From CALGFI01 sp036374435 (GTDB lineage: Bacteria > Actinomycetota > UBA4738 > HRBIN12): a DNA stretch of 64,000 bases. The DNA lies in contig DASUTU010000153.1 of assembly GCA_036374435.1 (NCBI GenBank), positions 8,772 through 72,771 of the forward strand, given 5' to 3'. A program made the translations under genes and the position numbers. This document shows, in pieces, positions 33,683 through 43,200 of the stretch (positions within the stretch are counted from its first letter, which is position 1; each line of letters starts with the position of its first letter). The notes under the pieces are model-generated. The model was given only the letters and a program-made list of their open reading frames with translations, was not told where the DNA came from and ran no database searches.

Positions 33683-34399
33683 TTGCAGGACCGGATGACG
33701 ATCGGCGTTGGGCACGCCCTGAAGAAGGTGCGGGAGTCGCGCGATCTGGAGCTCGAGGAGGCGGCGCGGGACACGCGCATCCGCTCCGAGTTCCTCCAGG
33801 CGATCGAGGCAGACGACTTCGACCGCCTGCTCGGGGACGTTCACACACGGGGGTGCCTGCGGACCTACGCGTCGTATCTCCGCCTCTCGCCTGAGAAGGT
33901 GATCGCCGCGTACGAGTCGTCGATGCCGGCGCGGAGCGTCGAGGCGGCCGGCGCGCAGGGCCTCGCGCCGCCGGAGATGCCGACGCTGGGGCGTCGCCGT
34001 CTTCGCGACAATCATCGCCTCCTCGGCATGATCGCGGCGACGATCCTGGTGCTCGCAGCGGCGTTCGGGGTGCTCTCGGCGCGCCAGCCGGCGCCGGCGC
34101 CGGCCGAACCGGAGACCGAGGCTCCCGCGGCCGCGGTGGACCCCGAGCTCTCCATCACGGTGACGATCACGGCGCGCGAACCCGTCGACGTCACGATCGT
34201 GGCCGACGGAGGAGAGCCGGACCGCTACCGGCTGGAGGCCGGAGAGGGCCGCTCGTTCGACGGCAAGGGCTCGATCAAGGTCTGGCTCTCGAGCGGCGGC
34301 GTGGCCAGGGTCACGGTGAACGGCCGCGACCTCGGGTTTCCCGGTGTGAAGGGCCGCCCCTGGGAGGACACCTTCGCCTTCGGCACGCCGTCGCCGTGA
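33683..34399 (+). CDS. RodZ-like HTH/membrane protein
   Basis: 238 residues if started at the TTG (33683), which has gagggg 8 bases upstream; an ATG four codons later (33695) is the alternative. HTH_25 domain (about 7-70: LKKVRESRDLELEEAARDTR), one membrane helix (about 112-133), and a C-terminal DUF4115 domain (about 150-236) ending before a Pro-rich tail. This is the architecture of RodZ, which links MreB to the cell wall machinery; in actinomycetes without MreB its role is less clear. cinA overlaps its stop. Confidence 0.83.
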   Translation: MQDRMTIGVGHALKKVRESRDLELEEAARDTRIRSEFLQAIEADDFDRLLGDVHTRGCLRTYASYLRLSPEKVIAAYESSMPARSVEAAGAQGLAPPEMPTLGRRRLRDNHRLLGMIAATILVLAAAFGVLSARQPAPAPAEPETEAPAAAVDPELSITVTITAREPVDVTIVADGGEPDRYRLEAGEGRSFDGKGSIKVWLSSGGVARVTVNGRDLGFPGVKGRPWEDTFAFGTPSP

Positions 34400-35661
34400 A
34401 GGCGGAGGTCGTCGGCGTCGGGACCGAGCTGCTCCTCGGGCAGATCGTCGACACGAACGCCGCCTGGATCGGGGAGCGGCTCGCCGAGATCGGCGTGGAC
34501 GTGCTGCACCATCAGGTGGTCGGCGACAACGTGGGGCGCATCGTGGAGGTGCTCACGTTGGCGCTGTCCCGATCGGACGCCGTGATCGTCACCGGCGGGC
34601 TGGGCCCCACCCAGGACGACGTCACCCGGCACGCCCTCGCCGAGGCGACCGGGGTGGCGCTCGAACGCCGGCCCGAGCTCGCCGAGATGATCCGCGAGCG
34701 ATTCACGCGCGCGGGCCGCGAGATGCCTCTGTCGAACCTCGTCCAGGCCGACCTGCCCGCGGGGGCGCGAGCCATCGTCCCCCGGCGGGGAACCGCGCCG
34801 GGCATCGTGGTCGACCTCGCCGACCGGCGGGTGTACGCCGTGCCGGGTGTCCCGGCGGAGATGCGGGAGATGATGGAGGGGACGGTGCTCCCGGAGCTCG
34901 CCGCGGCGGCCGGCCCCGCCACGATCGTCTCGCGGATCGTTCGCTGCGTCGGCATCGCGGAGTCGCGCGTGGCCGAGCTCCTGGACGACGTGTTCCAGGG
35001 GTCGACGAACCCGACCGTGGCCTACCTGGCCGGCGGGGGAGAGGTGAAGGTGCGCCTCACCGCCAAGGCCCCCACCGCCGAGGAGGCCGGGGCGATGCTC
35101 GTGCCCGCGATCGAGACCGTGGTCGAGCGCGTCGGCGACTTCGTCACCTCGACGTCGGACGAGGACCTCGAGGAGGTGGTGGGGCGGCTGCTGCGGGCCG
35201 CGGGATCCACCGTCGCCTGCGCCGAGTCGCTCACGGCCGGGTCGCTCTCGGCCCGGCTGGCGAGGGTCCCGGGGGCCTCCGACTACCTGCTCGGCTCGGC
35301 GGTGACGTACGGTGCCCGGGCCAAGCGCGACCTGCTCGGGGTGTCCGAGGCGACCCTGGCCGGCCCCGGCGTCGTCAGCCGCGAGTGCGCCGCCGAGATG
35401 GCCGCGGGAGCCCGGCGGGCCTTCGGCGCCGATCTCGGCCTGGCGCTCACGGGAGCGGCGGGCCCCGAGCCCCACGACGGCGCGGAGCCGGGCACCGCCT
35501 GGGTGGCGCTGGACGGCGAGGAGATCGCCCATCAGCGGAAGATCCGGGCGCCCGGCGACCGGCCGATGGTGGTCCGCTGGTCCGAACAGGCGGCGCTCGA
35601 CCTGGTGCGGCGCCACCTCGAGGGCCGGCCGCTGCCGGACGCCGAACCCGTGGTTCGCTGA
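34396..35661 (+). CDS. cinA: CinA: nicotinamide-nucleotide amidase / damage-inducible protein
   Basis: 421 residues from a GTG overlapping the upstream stop (GTGA). N-terminal MoCF-like domain (VGTELLLGQIVDTNAAWIG, TGGLGPTQDDVTRHALAEA) and C-terminal amidase domain (CAESLTAGSLSARLARVPGA, GAVTYGARAKRDLLGV-type region and ALTGAAGPEPHDG). The family hydrolyses NMN and ADP-ribose-type compounds in NAD recycling. It lies just before thpR and recA, a conserved order. Confidence 0.93.
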   Translation: MKAEVVGVGTELLLGQIVDTNAAWIGERLAEIGVDVLHHQVVGDNVGRIVEVLTLALSRSDAVIVTGGLGPTQDDVTRHALAEATGVALERRPELAEMIRERFTRAGREMPLSNLVQADLPAGARAIVPRRGTAPGIVVDLADRRVYAVPGVPAEMREMMEGTVLPELAAAAGPATIVSRIVRCVGIAESRVAELLDDVFQGSTNPTVAYLAGGGEVKVRLTAKAPTAEEAGAMLVPAIETVVERVGDFVTSTSDEDLEEVVGRLLRAAGSTVACAESLTAGSLSARLARVPGASDYLLGSAVTYGARAKRDLLGVSEATLAGPGVVSRECAAEMAAGARRAFGADLGLALTGAAGPEPHDGAEPGTAWVALDGEEIAHQRKIRAPGDRPMVVRWSEQAALDLVRRHLEGRPLPDAEPVVR

Positions 35662-36246
35662 ATGGCCCGGGATCGCGCGTCGCGTCCGGAGGCGAAGCCG
35701 CTCCGGCTGTTCGTGGCGTTCGACGTGCCCGAGCCGGTGCTGGACGCCGTGGAGGCCGCCGAGGCGCCGCTCCGCGAGCAGTTCCCCCGCGCGCGATGGG
35801 TGCCGCGCCAGAACCGCCACGTTACGGTGAAGTTCCTGGGCTCGACGTGGCCGAGGCTCGTCGACTGGGTCCTCACGTCCGTGGCGACTGCCGCTGCCGC
35901 CGCCGAGCCCGTGCCGACCCGCGTGACCGGGCTCGGCGTCTTCCCGAACGCGCGGCGCGCCCGGGTGCTCTGGGCAGGCCTCGACGACGGCGACCGCGTC
36001 CTGGCCCGGCTGGCGGCCGGCCTGGACGAGGCCCTGGCCCGCGAGTTCACGCCCGAGAAGCGGGCGTTCACCGCGCACCTGACGCTCGCCCGGTTCGACC
36101 CGTCCGTCCCGATCGGGGACCTGCCGCCGGCGGACGCGCTCGGCGACCCGTTCACGGTGGACCGGATCGTCTTGTATCGCAGCCACCTGCGGCGCCCGGC
36201 CCCCGTCTACGAGGCCTTCGAGACGTTCTCGCTCGGACGTCGTTGA
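35662..36246 (+). CDS. thpR: RNA 2',3'-cyclic phosphodiesterase
   Basis: 194 residues. Two HxTx motifs of the 2H phosphoesterase family: NRHVTVKFLG and TAHLTLARF. FVAFDVPEPVLDAVEAAE opens the domain as in the LigT/ThpR group. It hydrolyses 2',3'-cyclic phosphate ends to 2'-phosphates. It follows cinA with no gap; its stop codon TGA lies inside the -35 of the recA promoter. Confidence 0.9.
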   Translation: MARDRASRPEAKPLRLFVAFDVPEPVLDAVEAAEAPLREQFPRARWVPRQNRHVTVKFLGSTWPRLVDWVLTSVATAAAAAEPVPTRVTGLGVFPNARRARVLWAGLDDGDRVLARLAAGLDEALAREFTPEKRAFTAHLTLARFDPSVPIGDLPPADALGDPFTVDRIVLYRSHLRRPAPVYEAFETFSLGRR

Positions 36247-36271
36247 CCTCGAACACGTGTTCGACTAAGGT
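36243..36271 (+). promoter_or_regulatory. recA promoter with SOS box filling the spacer
   Basis: -35 TTGACC (36243-36248) and -10 TAAGGT (36266-36271) are 17 bp apart. The spacer is almost exactly the perfect palindrome TCGAACACGTGTTCGA (36249-36264), a LexA-type operator. LexA bound here would block RNA polymerase. Confidence 0.88.
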
Positions 36272-36430
36272 CGGGGTTGCACGTGGCCCGGTTCCGGGCC
36301 TAGTTTCAGGGGTGTAATCACAGGAGCGTGGTTCGTGTCGGACCCTCACGGTAACGTCCGTCCCGCACTCGGGGAGGGGCTCACCGGCGTGGTGAAGCGG
36401 TGGGCGAGGGATCAGAAGGAGGCTTCGCGC

Positions 36431-37531
<1,101 letters not shown>

Positions 37532-37568
37532 GGGAAGGGTCGGCCGGCCCCGGTCTCTCGCTGCCTCC

Positions 37569-38042
37569 ATGGCCAAGACGCCGCTGGACTGCCACGAGCG
37601 GGCCCTCGGCCTGCTGGCCGTCCGGCCGCGGTCGCGCCGCGAGCTCCGCACCCGGCTCCTGCGGGCAGGGTTCGAGGCGGGCGAGGTCGACGGGGAGCTC
37701 GAGCGGCTCGAAGCGGTGGGGCTCGTGGACGACGACGAGTTCGCCCGCCGGGTGGCCGAACACGAGCTCTCGGTGCGGTTGTCCGGGCGGCGGGCCATCG
37801 AGAACCGGCTGGCCGCCAAAGGCGTGGACCGGGCCACGATCGACCGTGCCCTGGAGGACGTCGGCGTTCCGGACGAGGAGCGTGCTCTCGAGCTGGCGCG
37901 GGATCGAGCCCGCCGGCTGGGCGGCCTCCGGCCCGAACAGGCCTACTCCCGCCTGGTGTCGTTCCTGGCCAGGCGGGGCTATGAGCCCGGCATCGCCCAC
38001 AGCGCCGCCCGGGCCGCGCTCGGGGCCGGGACGGAGGAGTGA
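37569..38042 (+). CDS. recX: RecA regulator RecX
   Basis: 157 residues from the ATG at 37569; the frame is open further up but overlaps recA. Three-helix repeats of RecX: ALGLLAVRPRSRRELRTRLL, VDDDEFARRVAEHEL, RRAIENRLAAKGVDRATID. It binds RecA filaments and limits their activity. 37 bp after recA, so probably in the same SOS-controlled transcript. Confidence 0.92.
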   Translation: MAKTPLDCHERALGLLAVRPRSRRELRTRLLRAGFEAGEVDGELERLEAVGLVDDDEFARRVAEHELSVRLSGRRAIENRLAAKGVDRATIDRALEDVGVPDEERALELARDRARRLGGLRPEQAYSRLVSFLARRGYEPGIAHSAARAALGAGTEE

Positions 38043-38238
38043 GGGGTGTGGAGGCCACCCTTGCCTCATCGTGCGAGAGGCCGTACCCTCGGCGCAGAAG
38101 GTTCATCGGATCGTCAACTGTTCGAGACGCGCCTGACACGTCGAGATCGAAGACACAAGGTTCCCAGGTAGCAGACCGGATCCGGGGAGGCGAAGGGCCG
38201 CACAGGCAGCGCCGTCCCTAGATCATCCGTATCGGACG

Positions 38239-38292
38239 CACGGCCGAACAGGGCCCGGTGGGCCTCGGTTCGGCCGTGTTGTCGTTTTGTTC
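38239..38292 (+). terminator. long terminator hairpin just before rny
   Basis: An 11-bp perfect outer stem (CACGGCCGAAC 38239-38249 with GTTCGGCCGTG 38268-38278), an inner AGGGCCC/GGGCCT stem, then TTGTCGTTTTGTTC. It should stop transcripts from recA-recX, but it ends only about 12 bases before the rny ATG, so rny has no room for a promoter downstream of it. It may therefore act as an attenuator in an rny leader. The rest of the 38043-38303 gap holds nothing I can name. Confidence 0.75.
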
Positions 38293-38303
38293 GGGAGGCG
38301 ACG

Positions 38304-39836
38304 ATGGAAGCGTTCGTGGCGGGTGCCGTGGCTCTCGCCGTCGGGATCGGCATCGGGTTCCTCGTCCGCAAGGTGATCGCGCAGTCGCAGGTCCACAGCG
38401 CGGAGGCGAGGGCGCAGAAGGTCATCCTCGAGGCCGAACGCGAGGCGGAACACCTGACGCGAGAGGCGCTCGTCGAGGCCCGCGACGAGATCGGAGGGCT
38501 CCGGCGAGAGGCGGAGGAGGACCTGCGGTCGCGGCGGGAGGAGGTCAAACGTCAGGAGGAGCGCCTGGCGCAGAAGGAGTCGTCGGTCGATCGCAAGCTC
38601 GACGGGGCGGACCGCCGGGCCGAGGAGCTCGACGACCGCGACCGAAAGCTCCAGCAAGTGCGTCAGCAGCTCGAGCAGGCCGCGGAGCAACACCGCAAAC
38701 GCCTGGAGGACATCGCCCACATGACCGCGCAGGAGGCCAGGGAGGCCCTGCGCCGGCAGGTGGTGGAGGACGCCAAACGCGAGGCGATGGCCACCGTCCG
38801 CGAGATCGAGCAGCGGGCCAGGGAGGAGGGGGAGGAGCGCGCGCGCAAGATCGTGACGATCGCGATCCAGCGCGTGGCCTCGGAGCAGACGGCCGAGTCC
38901 TCCGTCTCGGTGTTCTCGCTGCCGAGCGAGGACATGAAGGGACGGATCATCGGACGGGAGGGCCGGAACATCCGGGCGTTCGAGGCCGTCACCGGCGTGA
39001 ACCTGATCATCGACGACACGCCCGAGGCCGTCGTGTTGTCCTGCTTCGATCCCGTCCGTCGCGAGACCGCCCGCCTCACCCTGGAGAAGCTCGTCCAGGA
39101 CGGCCGGATCCACCCGGCGAGGATCGAGGAGACGTTCGACCGTTCGTCGAGCGAGATCGAGGAGCGGATCCGTCGCGCCGGTGAGGAGGCCGTGATGGAC
39201 GTCGGCATCACGGACATGCACCCGGAGATGATCCGGCTCCTCGGCCGGCTCCAGTTCCGGACGTCGTACGGGCAGAACGTGCTTCGGCACCTGGTGGAGT
39301 CCGCGCACATCGCCGCGGCGATCAGCACGGAGCTGGGCGTCGACCCCACGGTCCCCAAACGCGGCGCGCTCCTGCACGACATCGGCAAGGCCGTGACCCA
39401 CGAGGTCGAGGGGTCGCACGCGATCATCGGCGCCGAGATCGCTCGGCGGATGAAGGAGGCCCCCGAGGTGGTGCACTGCATCGAGTCGCACCACGGCGAG
39501 GTCGAGCAGCGAACGATCGAGGCGGTCATCGCGCAGATCGCCGACGGGATCTCGGGCGGCCGTCCCGGCGCTCGCCGGGAGAGCCTCGAGACGTACGTGA
39601 AACGACTGGAGCGCCTCGAGGAGATCTGCACGAGTTACCCGGGGGTGGAGAAGGTCTACGCCATGCAGGCCGGCCGCGAGGTGCGTGTGATGGTCAAGCC
39701 CACCGACATCGACGACCTGTCCGCCCAGGTGATGGCGCGAGACATCGCCAAGCAGGTGGAAGAGGAGCTTCAGTACCCCGGCCAGATCAAGATCACCGTG
39801 GTCCGCGAGACCCGGTCGGTCGAATACGCGAAGTAG
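38304..39836 (+). CDS. rny: ribonuclease Y
   Basis: 510 residues, the usual length. N-terminal membrane helix (about 1-20), a long charged coiled coil (about 25-200), a KH domain (LPSEDMKGRIIGREGRNIRA), then an HD domain with the metal site LLHDIGKA (His358-Asp359) and EGSHAIIGAE. RNase Y is a membrane-bound endonuclease that starts mRNA decay. It is standard in Firmicutes but absent from well-studied actinomycetes, which use RNase E/G. RBS gggaggcg. Confidence 0.95.
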   Translation: MEAFVAGAVALAVGIGIGFLVRKVIAQSQVHSAEARAQKVILEAEREAEHLTREALVEARDEIGGLRREAEEDLRSRREEVKRQEERLAQKESSVDRKLDGADRRAEELDDRDRKLQQVRQQLEQAAEQHRKRLEDIAHMTAQEAREALRRQVVEDAKREAMATVREIEQRAREEGEERARKIVTIAIQRVASEQTAESSVSVFSLPSEDMKGRIIGREGRNIRAFEAVTGVNLIIDDTPEAVVLSCFDPVRRETARLTLEKLVQDGRIHPARIEETFDRSSSEIEERIRRAGEEAVMDVGITDMHPEMIRLLGRLQFRTSYGQNVLRHLVESAHIAAAISTELGVDPTVPKRGALLHDIGKAVTHEVEGSHAIIGAEIARRMKEAPEVVHCIESHHGEVEQRTIEAVIAQIADGISGGRPGARRESLETYVKRLERLEEICTSYPGVEKVYAMQAGREVRVMVKPTDIDDLSAQVMARDIAKQVEEELQYPGQIKITVVRETRSVEYAK

Positions 39837-39868
39837 CCGCTCGCCCCGCTCGTCGCGGATGAGCAGAT

Positions 39869-39896
39869 GAGCGGATGAGAGGAGTCTCATCCGCTC
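39869..39896. terminator. perfect 12-bp hairpin after rny
   Basis: GAGCGGATGAGA (39869-39880) and TCTCATCCGCTC (39885-39896) around the loop GGAG, directly followed by a second small GGGGGC/GCCCCC hairpin. No T run, so factor-independent termination would be weak; it may also stabilise the rny mRNA 3' end. Confidence 0.5.
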
Positions 39897-39968
39897 CTTA
39901 CGGGGGCCTCACGCCCCCCGGATACCTTCGACTCGACGGATCGAGCGAGAAGAGGGGGAGGTATCCGC

Positions 39969-40337
39969 ATGATTCCGAAGATCCTGATGGGGCTCATGGT
40001 GGCGGCGCTCGTCGCCTTCGTGTATCCGGTCGCAACGCCGGCCGCAGGACGCGCCGACGACGAGGTCGTGGTGGCTCGCGAGGAAGACGTCGACGGCGAG
40101 GTCGTCTCCAACGACGACGGGGACGATGACGGCGGCGACACGAACGGCACCAACTCGTTCACGAGCGGGGTCGACAGCAACGACGGCACGAACAGCCGAG
40201 CGACGAGCGTCTCTCGAGGCGACGATCGCAGCCGCGGGGACCTCACGCGGGACCGGACGAAGGACGGGCCCGGCTCCAGCACCCGCGACCGGTCACGACA
40301 CCACACCAACGACCGGTCGCGGCACGACACCCGCTGA
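39969..40337 (+). CDS. secreted acidic low-complexity protein
   Basis: 122 residues. One N-terminal hydrophobic segment (MIPKILMGLMVAALVAFVYP, likely a signal peptide or anchor with ATPAAG after it). The rest is disordered: an Asp-rich run (NDDGDDDGGDTNGTNSFTSG) then an Arg/Asp/Ser/Thr-rich tail (TRDRSRHHTNDRSRHDTR). No family recognised. Strong RBS agagggggagg. The second low-complexity protein at 41271 has the same design, and a Ser/Thr kinase gene lies between them. Confidence 0.6.
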   Translation: MIPKILMGLMVAALVAFVYPVATPAAGRADDEVVVAREEDVDGEVVSNDDGDDDGGDTNGTNSFTSGVDSNDGTNSRATSVSRGDDRSRGDLTRDRTKDGPGSSTRDRSRHHTNDRSRHDTR

Positions 40338-40361
40338 CCCGGACCCGAGAGGACGGACGAG

Positions 40362-41264
40362 ATGGTGACCGCGACGAGCGACCTCCGCCGGGCCTGGGAG
40401 CTCGGCGCCGGGGACGAGATCGCCCCGGGGCTCCTCGCCCAGCAGCTGCTGGGCGGCGGGTCGAGGTACGAGGCGTACCTGGCGTTCGACGAGCGCCTGC
40501 ATCACCTGGTCGTGGTGAAGGTCCTTCGCCCCGACCGGATCGGCGACGAGGCGGCCCGGAGCGGGCTCCGCGCAGAGGCGGAGGTGCTCGCCGCGGTCAA
40601 CCACCCGGCGATCGCGCGCATGCTCCGGGCCGGTCTGGACGACGAGCGCCCGCACTTGGTGCTCGAGTTCGTGGAGGGACCGCGCCTGTCGACGCTGATC
40701 CGCAGGTTCGGCCCGGTCGAGTCGGTCCAGGCGGCGCCCCTGGCGGTCGAGGTTGCCTCGGCGTTGCACTACCTGCACGGCCTCGGCCTGGTCCACCTGG
40801 ACGTGAAGCCGAAGAACCTGATCATGGGCGCACCCCCGCGCCTGATCGACCTCAGCATCGCCCGGTCGATCGAATCGGCGGCTCGGCTCGACGTGGCGAT
40901 CGGGACCGACGCCTACATGGCGCCGGAGCAGTGCACGCCTTCACCCGGGCGCGTCGGGCCGCCCGCCGACGTGTGGGGTCTGGGCGTGACGTTGTACGAG
41001 GCGCTGGCCGGGCGCCCCGCCTTCCCGGCGGGTGATCCCGACGGCGCCTCGGCAGAAGAGCGGTTCCCGCAGCTCGTGTGTGGCGTGGAGCCGCTCCCGG
41101 AGCACGTGCCCGAGGAGCTGCGGAGCGCGGCCGAGGCCGCGTTGGCGTACGAACCCGCGGACCGGCCGGCCGTGGCAGAGCTCGCCGACCTGGTCGAGCC
41201 GCTCCTGCGGCACCCCCGGCGCCTGGTGCTCAACCAGCTGAAACCGAGAACGAGGAAGGAGTGA
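40362..41264 (+). CDS. Ser/Thr protein kinase, soluble
   Basis: 300 residues. Kinase core: glycine loop LLGGGSRYEAYLA, ATP lysine VVVKVLRP (Lys53), catalytic loop HLDVKPKN (Asp147, Asn152; HLD rather than HRD), Mg aspartate in LIDLSIAR (Asp163), then GTDAYMAPEQC and ADVWGLGVTLYEALAGRPAF. There is no membrane helix and no PASTA or other sensor domain, unlike PknB. It lies between two genes for secreted Asp/Thr-rich proteins and just before a two-component pair, so it may belong to one signalling group. Target unknown. Confidence 0.88.
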   Translation: MVTATSDLRRAWELGAGDEIAPGLLAQQLLGGGSRYEAYLAFDERLHHLVVVKVLRPDRIGDEAARSGLRAEAEVLAAVNHPAIARMLRAGLDDERPHLVLEFVEGPRLSTLIRRFGPVESVQAAPLAVEVASALHYLHGLGLVHLDVKPKNLIMGAPPRLIDLSIARSIESAARLDVAIGTDAYMAPEQCTPSPGRVGPPADVWGLGVTLYEALAGRPAFPAGDPDGASAEERFPQLVCGVEPLPEHVPEELRSAAEAALAYEPADRPAVAELADLVEPLLRHPRRLVLNQLKPRTRKE

Positions 41265-41270
41265 GGGGAG

Positions 41271-41693
41271 ATGCCCTGGGGGAAGATCGCGGTGGTCGGG
41301 CTGGCCACGCTGGTCACGCTCGGCCTGGGATTGGTGGCGACGCAACCGTGGAAGGGGCCGAACCCGGTGGACGCCCTGGAGCTCGATCAAGCCTGGAAAG
41401 ATGGCGATGCTCCCGACGGCGAGATCGGGGACGATGACGACGATGGCGACGACACCGGGACCCGCACCCGAGGCGGTGCACGGGACGCCTCTCGCACCGA
41501 CGACGGCCGGGACGGAACCCGCGAGGGCGACACCCGCGGGGCACGCGGGACGGGAACGGCCGACAGCGTCGCGGTCGCGACCAACACCGGAGGGGACCGC
41601 GACACCAACGGCGGGGTCGTCACGGCCACCGACGACGGGGGCGGGGCCCCCAGCGTCTCGCGGGACAGCGTCTCCGGAGGCAGCGATACCTGA
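41271..41693 (+). CDS. membrane-anchored acidic low-complexity protein
   Basis: 140 residues. Starts with a hydrophobic helix (KIAVVGLATLVTLGLGLVAT), followed by GDAPDGEIGDDDDDGDDTGT and a long Thr/Arg/Asp/Gly-rich region with many TR and TD pairs, ending in SRDSVSGGSDT. Same layout as the 39969 protein. RBS gagtgaggggag; 6 bp after the kinase stop, so co-transcribed with it. No known family; function unknown. Confidence 0.6.
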   Translation: MPWGKIAVVGLATLVTLGLGLVATQPWKGPNPVDALELDQAWKDGDAPDGEIGDDDDDGDDTGTRTRGGARDASRTDDGRDGTREGDTRGARGTGTADSVAVATNTGGDRDTNGGVVTATDDGGGAPSVSRDSVSGGSDT

Positions 41694-41715
41694 TCCATCC
41701 GATCGAGATCCCGAC

Positions 41716-43200
41716 GTGGCCCCCGGGAGCGACTCCCGGGGGCCCGTTCCTTCGCGGCGGCGGTTGAGCTCGAGCATCGCCGTCCGGATCCTTCTCGCGT
41801 TCGCGGCGCTCATGACGGTCGCTACGGTGGTCTCGGTCATCTTGGTGCGGCAGGTGTTGTTCGCCGGGCTGGACGGCCGGATCGACTCCGACCTGGTTCA
41901 GGAATCGCGCGAGCTCACGCGCCTCGCTCGCGGGAACGACCCGGACACCGGCGAGCCGTTCGGGACCGACGTTCGGCGGATCCTCGAGGTCTTCCTCCAG
42001 CGGAACGTCCCGGCCCGCAACGAAGCGTTGTTGTCCTTCGTGGGCGGGGAGCTCTTCGTGCGCAGCCGCAACGTGTTGCCCTACCGGCTCGACGAAGACG
42101 ACGACCTGGTTCGCCGCTGGGTGGAGGCCTCGGACGTCCAGATGGACGCGGTGCAGACGCCGGGGGGCACGGTCCGGTACCTGGCCATGCCCGTGCAGGT
42201 GTCGGGTCGAACGGAGGCGGTGTTCGTGGCCGCCGTGTTCCGCGATCTCGAGGCCGAGTCGATCCAGCCGGCCGTTCGCGCGGCGGGCTTCGTCGGGCTG
42301 GGGGCCCTCCTGGTCGGTTCCCTCCTGGCGTTCCTGGTGGCGAGGAGGATCATCGACCGCGTGCAGGCGGTCGAGTTCAGCGCACGTTCGATCTCCGAGT
42401 CCGATCTCAGCCGCCGGGTGGAGGTGAGCGGCTCGGACGAGATCGCCCACCTCGCGCAGACGTTCAACGACCTGCTCGACCGCCTCGAGGGCGCGTTCCG
42501 AGCCCAGCGGGCGTTCGTGGACGACGCGGGCCACGAGCTGCGCACGCCGATCACGATCATCCGCGGCCAGCTCGAGGTGCTCGGCGACGATCCACGACAA
42601 CGAGAACACGCGGTGGCGCTCGTCACGAGCGAGCTCGACCGGATGAGCCGGATGGTGAACGACCTGCTCCTGTTGGCGAAGGCCGAGCAGCCGCAGTTCC
42701 TCGAGTTCGACCTCGTGGACGTCGGCTCGCTCACCCGTCGCGTGAACGAGAAAGCCGGGGCCCTCGCCGATCGGGACTGGCGGGTCGACGAGATCGCCGG
42801 CGGCGCCATCGTGGGCGACGGAGAGCGGTTGGAGCAGGCCCTGATCCAGCTCCTGCAGAACGCCGTCGATCACACGCCGGACGGAGCGGAGATCGCGGTC
42901 GGCTCGCGGATCCGCGACGGGGTCGCCGAGTTGTGGGTGCGGGACGCCGGGCCGGGCATCCCTCCCGAAGAACGTGAGCGCATCTTCGAACGGTTCGCCC
43001 GGGCCGGCGTCCGGCGCTCGGAGGGGGTCGGCCTCGGCCTGGCCATCGTGCGCGCGATCGCCGAAGGCCACGGCGGACGGGTCCGGCTGGACAGCGAGGT
43101 CGGGGTCGGGACCACGATCCGGATCGAGGTGCCGGTGGACCACGGGGCCGGCGCCGAGCTGCCGGAGGAACGCGAGGACGGCCCGGCGGAGCCCAGCTGA
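41716..43200 (+). CDS. two-component sensor histidine kinase
   Basis: 494 residues from the GTG at 41716 (a TTG at 41764 is the alternative). Membrane helix 1 (VRILLAFAALMTVATVVSVI), an extracellular domain of about 150 residues, helix 2 (VGLGALLVGSLLAFLVARRI), HAMP, phosphoacceptor His273 in DDAGHELRTPITIIRGQLEV, then N box LIQLLQNAVDHTPDG, G1 DAGPGIPPEE and G2 GVGLGLAIVRAI. It phosphorylates the response regulator encoded next, whose ATG overlaps its TGA. Signal unknown. It follows the Ser/Thr kinase group by only 22 bp. Confidence 0.92.
   Translation: MAPGSDSRGPVPSRRRLSSSIAVRILLAFAALMTVATVVSVILVRQVLFAGLDGRIDSDLVQESRELTRLARGNDPDTGEPFGTDVRRILEVFLQRNVPARNEALLSFVGGELFVRSRNVLPYRLDEDDDLVRRWVEASDVQMDAVQTPGGTVRYLAMPVQVSGRTEAVFVAAVFRDLEAESIQPAVRAAGFVGLGALLVGSLLAFLVARRIIDRVQAVEFSARSISESDLSRRVEVSGSDEIAHLAQTFNDLLDRLEGAFRAQRAFVDDAGHELRTPITIIRGQLEVLGDDPRQREHAVALVTSELDRMSRMVNDLLLLAKAEQPQFLEFDLVDVGSLTRRVNEKAGALADRDWRVDEIAGGAIVGDGERLEQALIQLLQNAVDHTPDGAEIAVGSRIRDGVAELWVRDAGPGIPPEERERIFERFARAGVRRSEGVGLGLAIVRAIAEGHGGRVRLDSEVGVGTTIRIEVPVDHGAGAELPEEREDGPAEPS

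Noticed and set aside
36335..36430. 32-residue N-terminal extension of RecA from a GTG
   Set aside because: The extension matches no RecA start; the ATG at 36431 has a strong RBS and gives the normal N-terminus.
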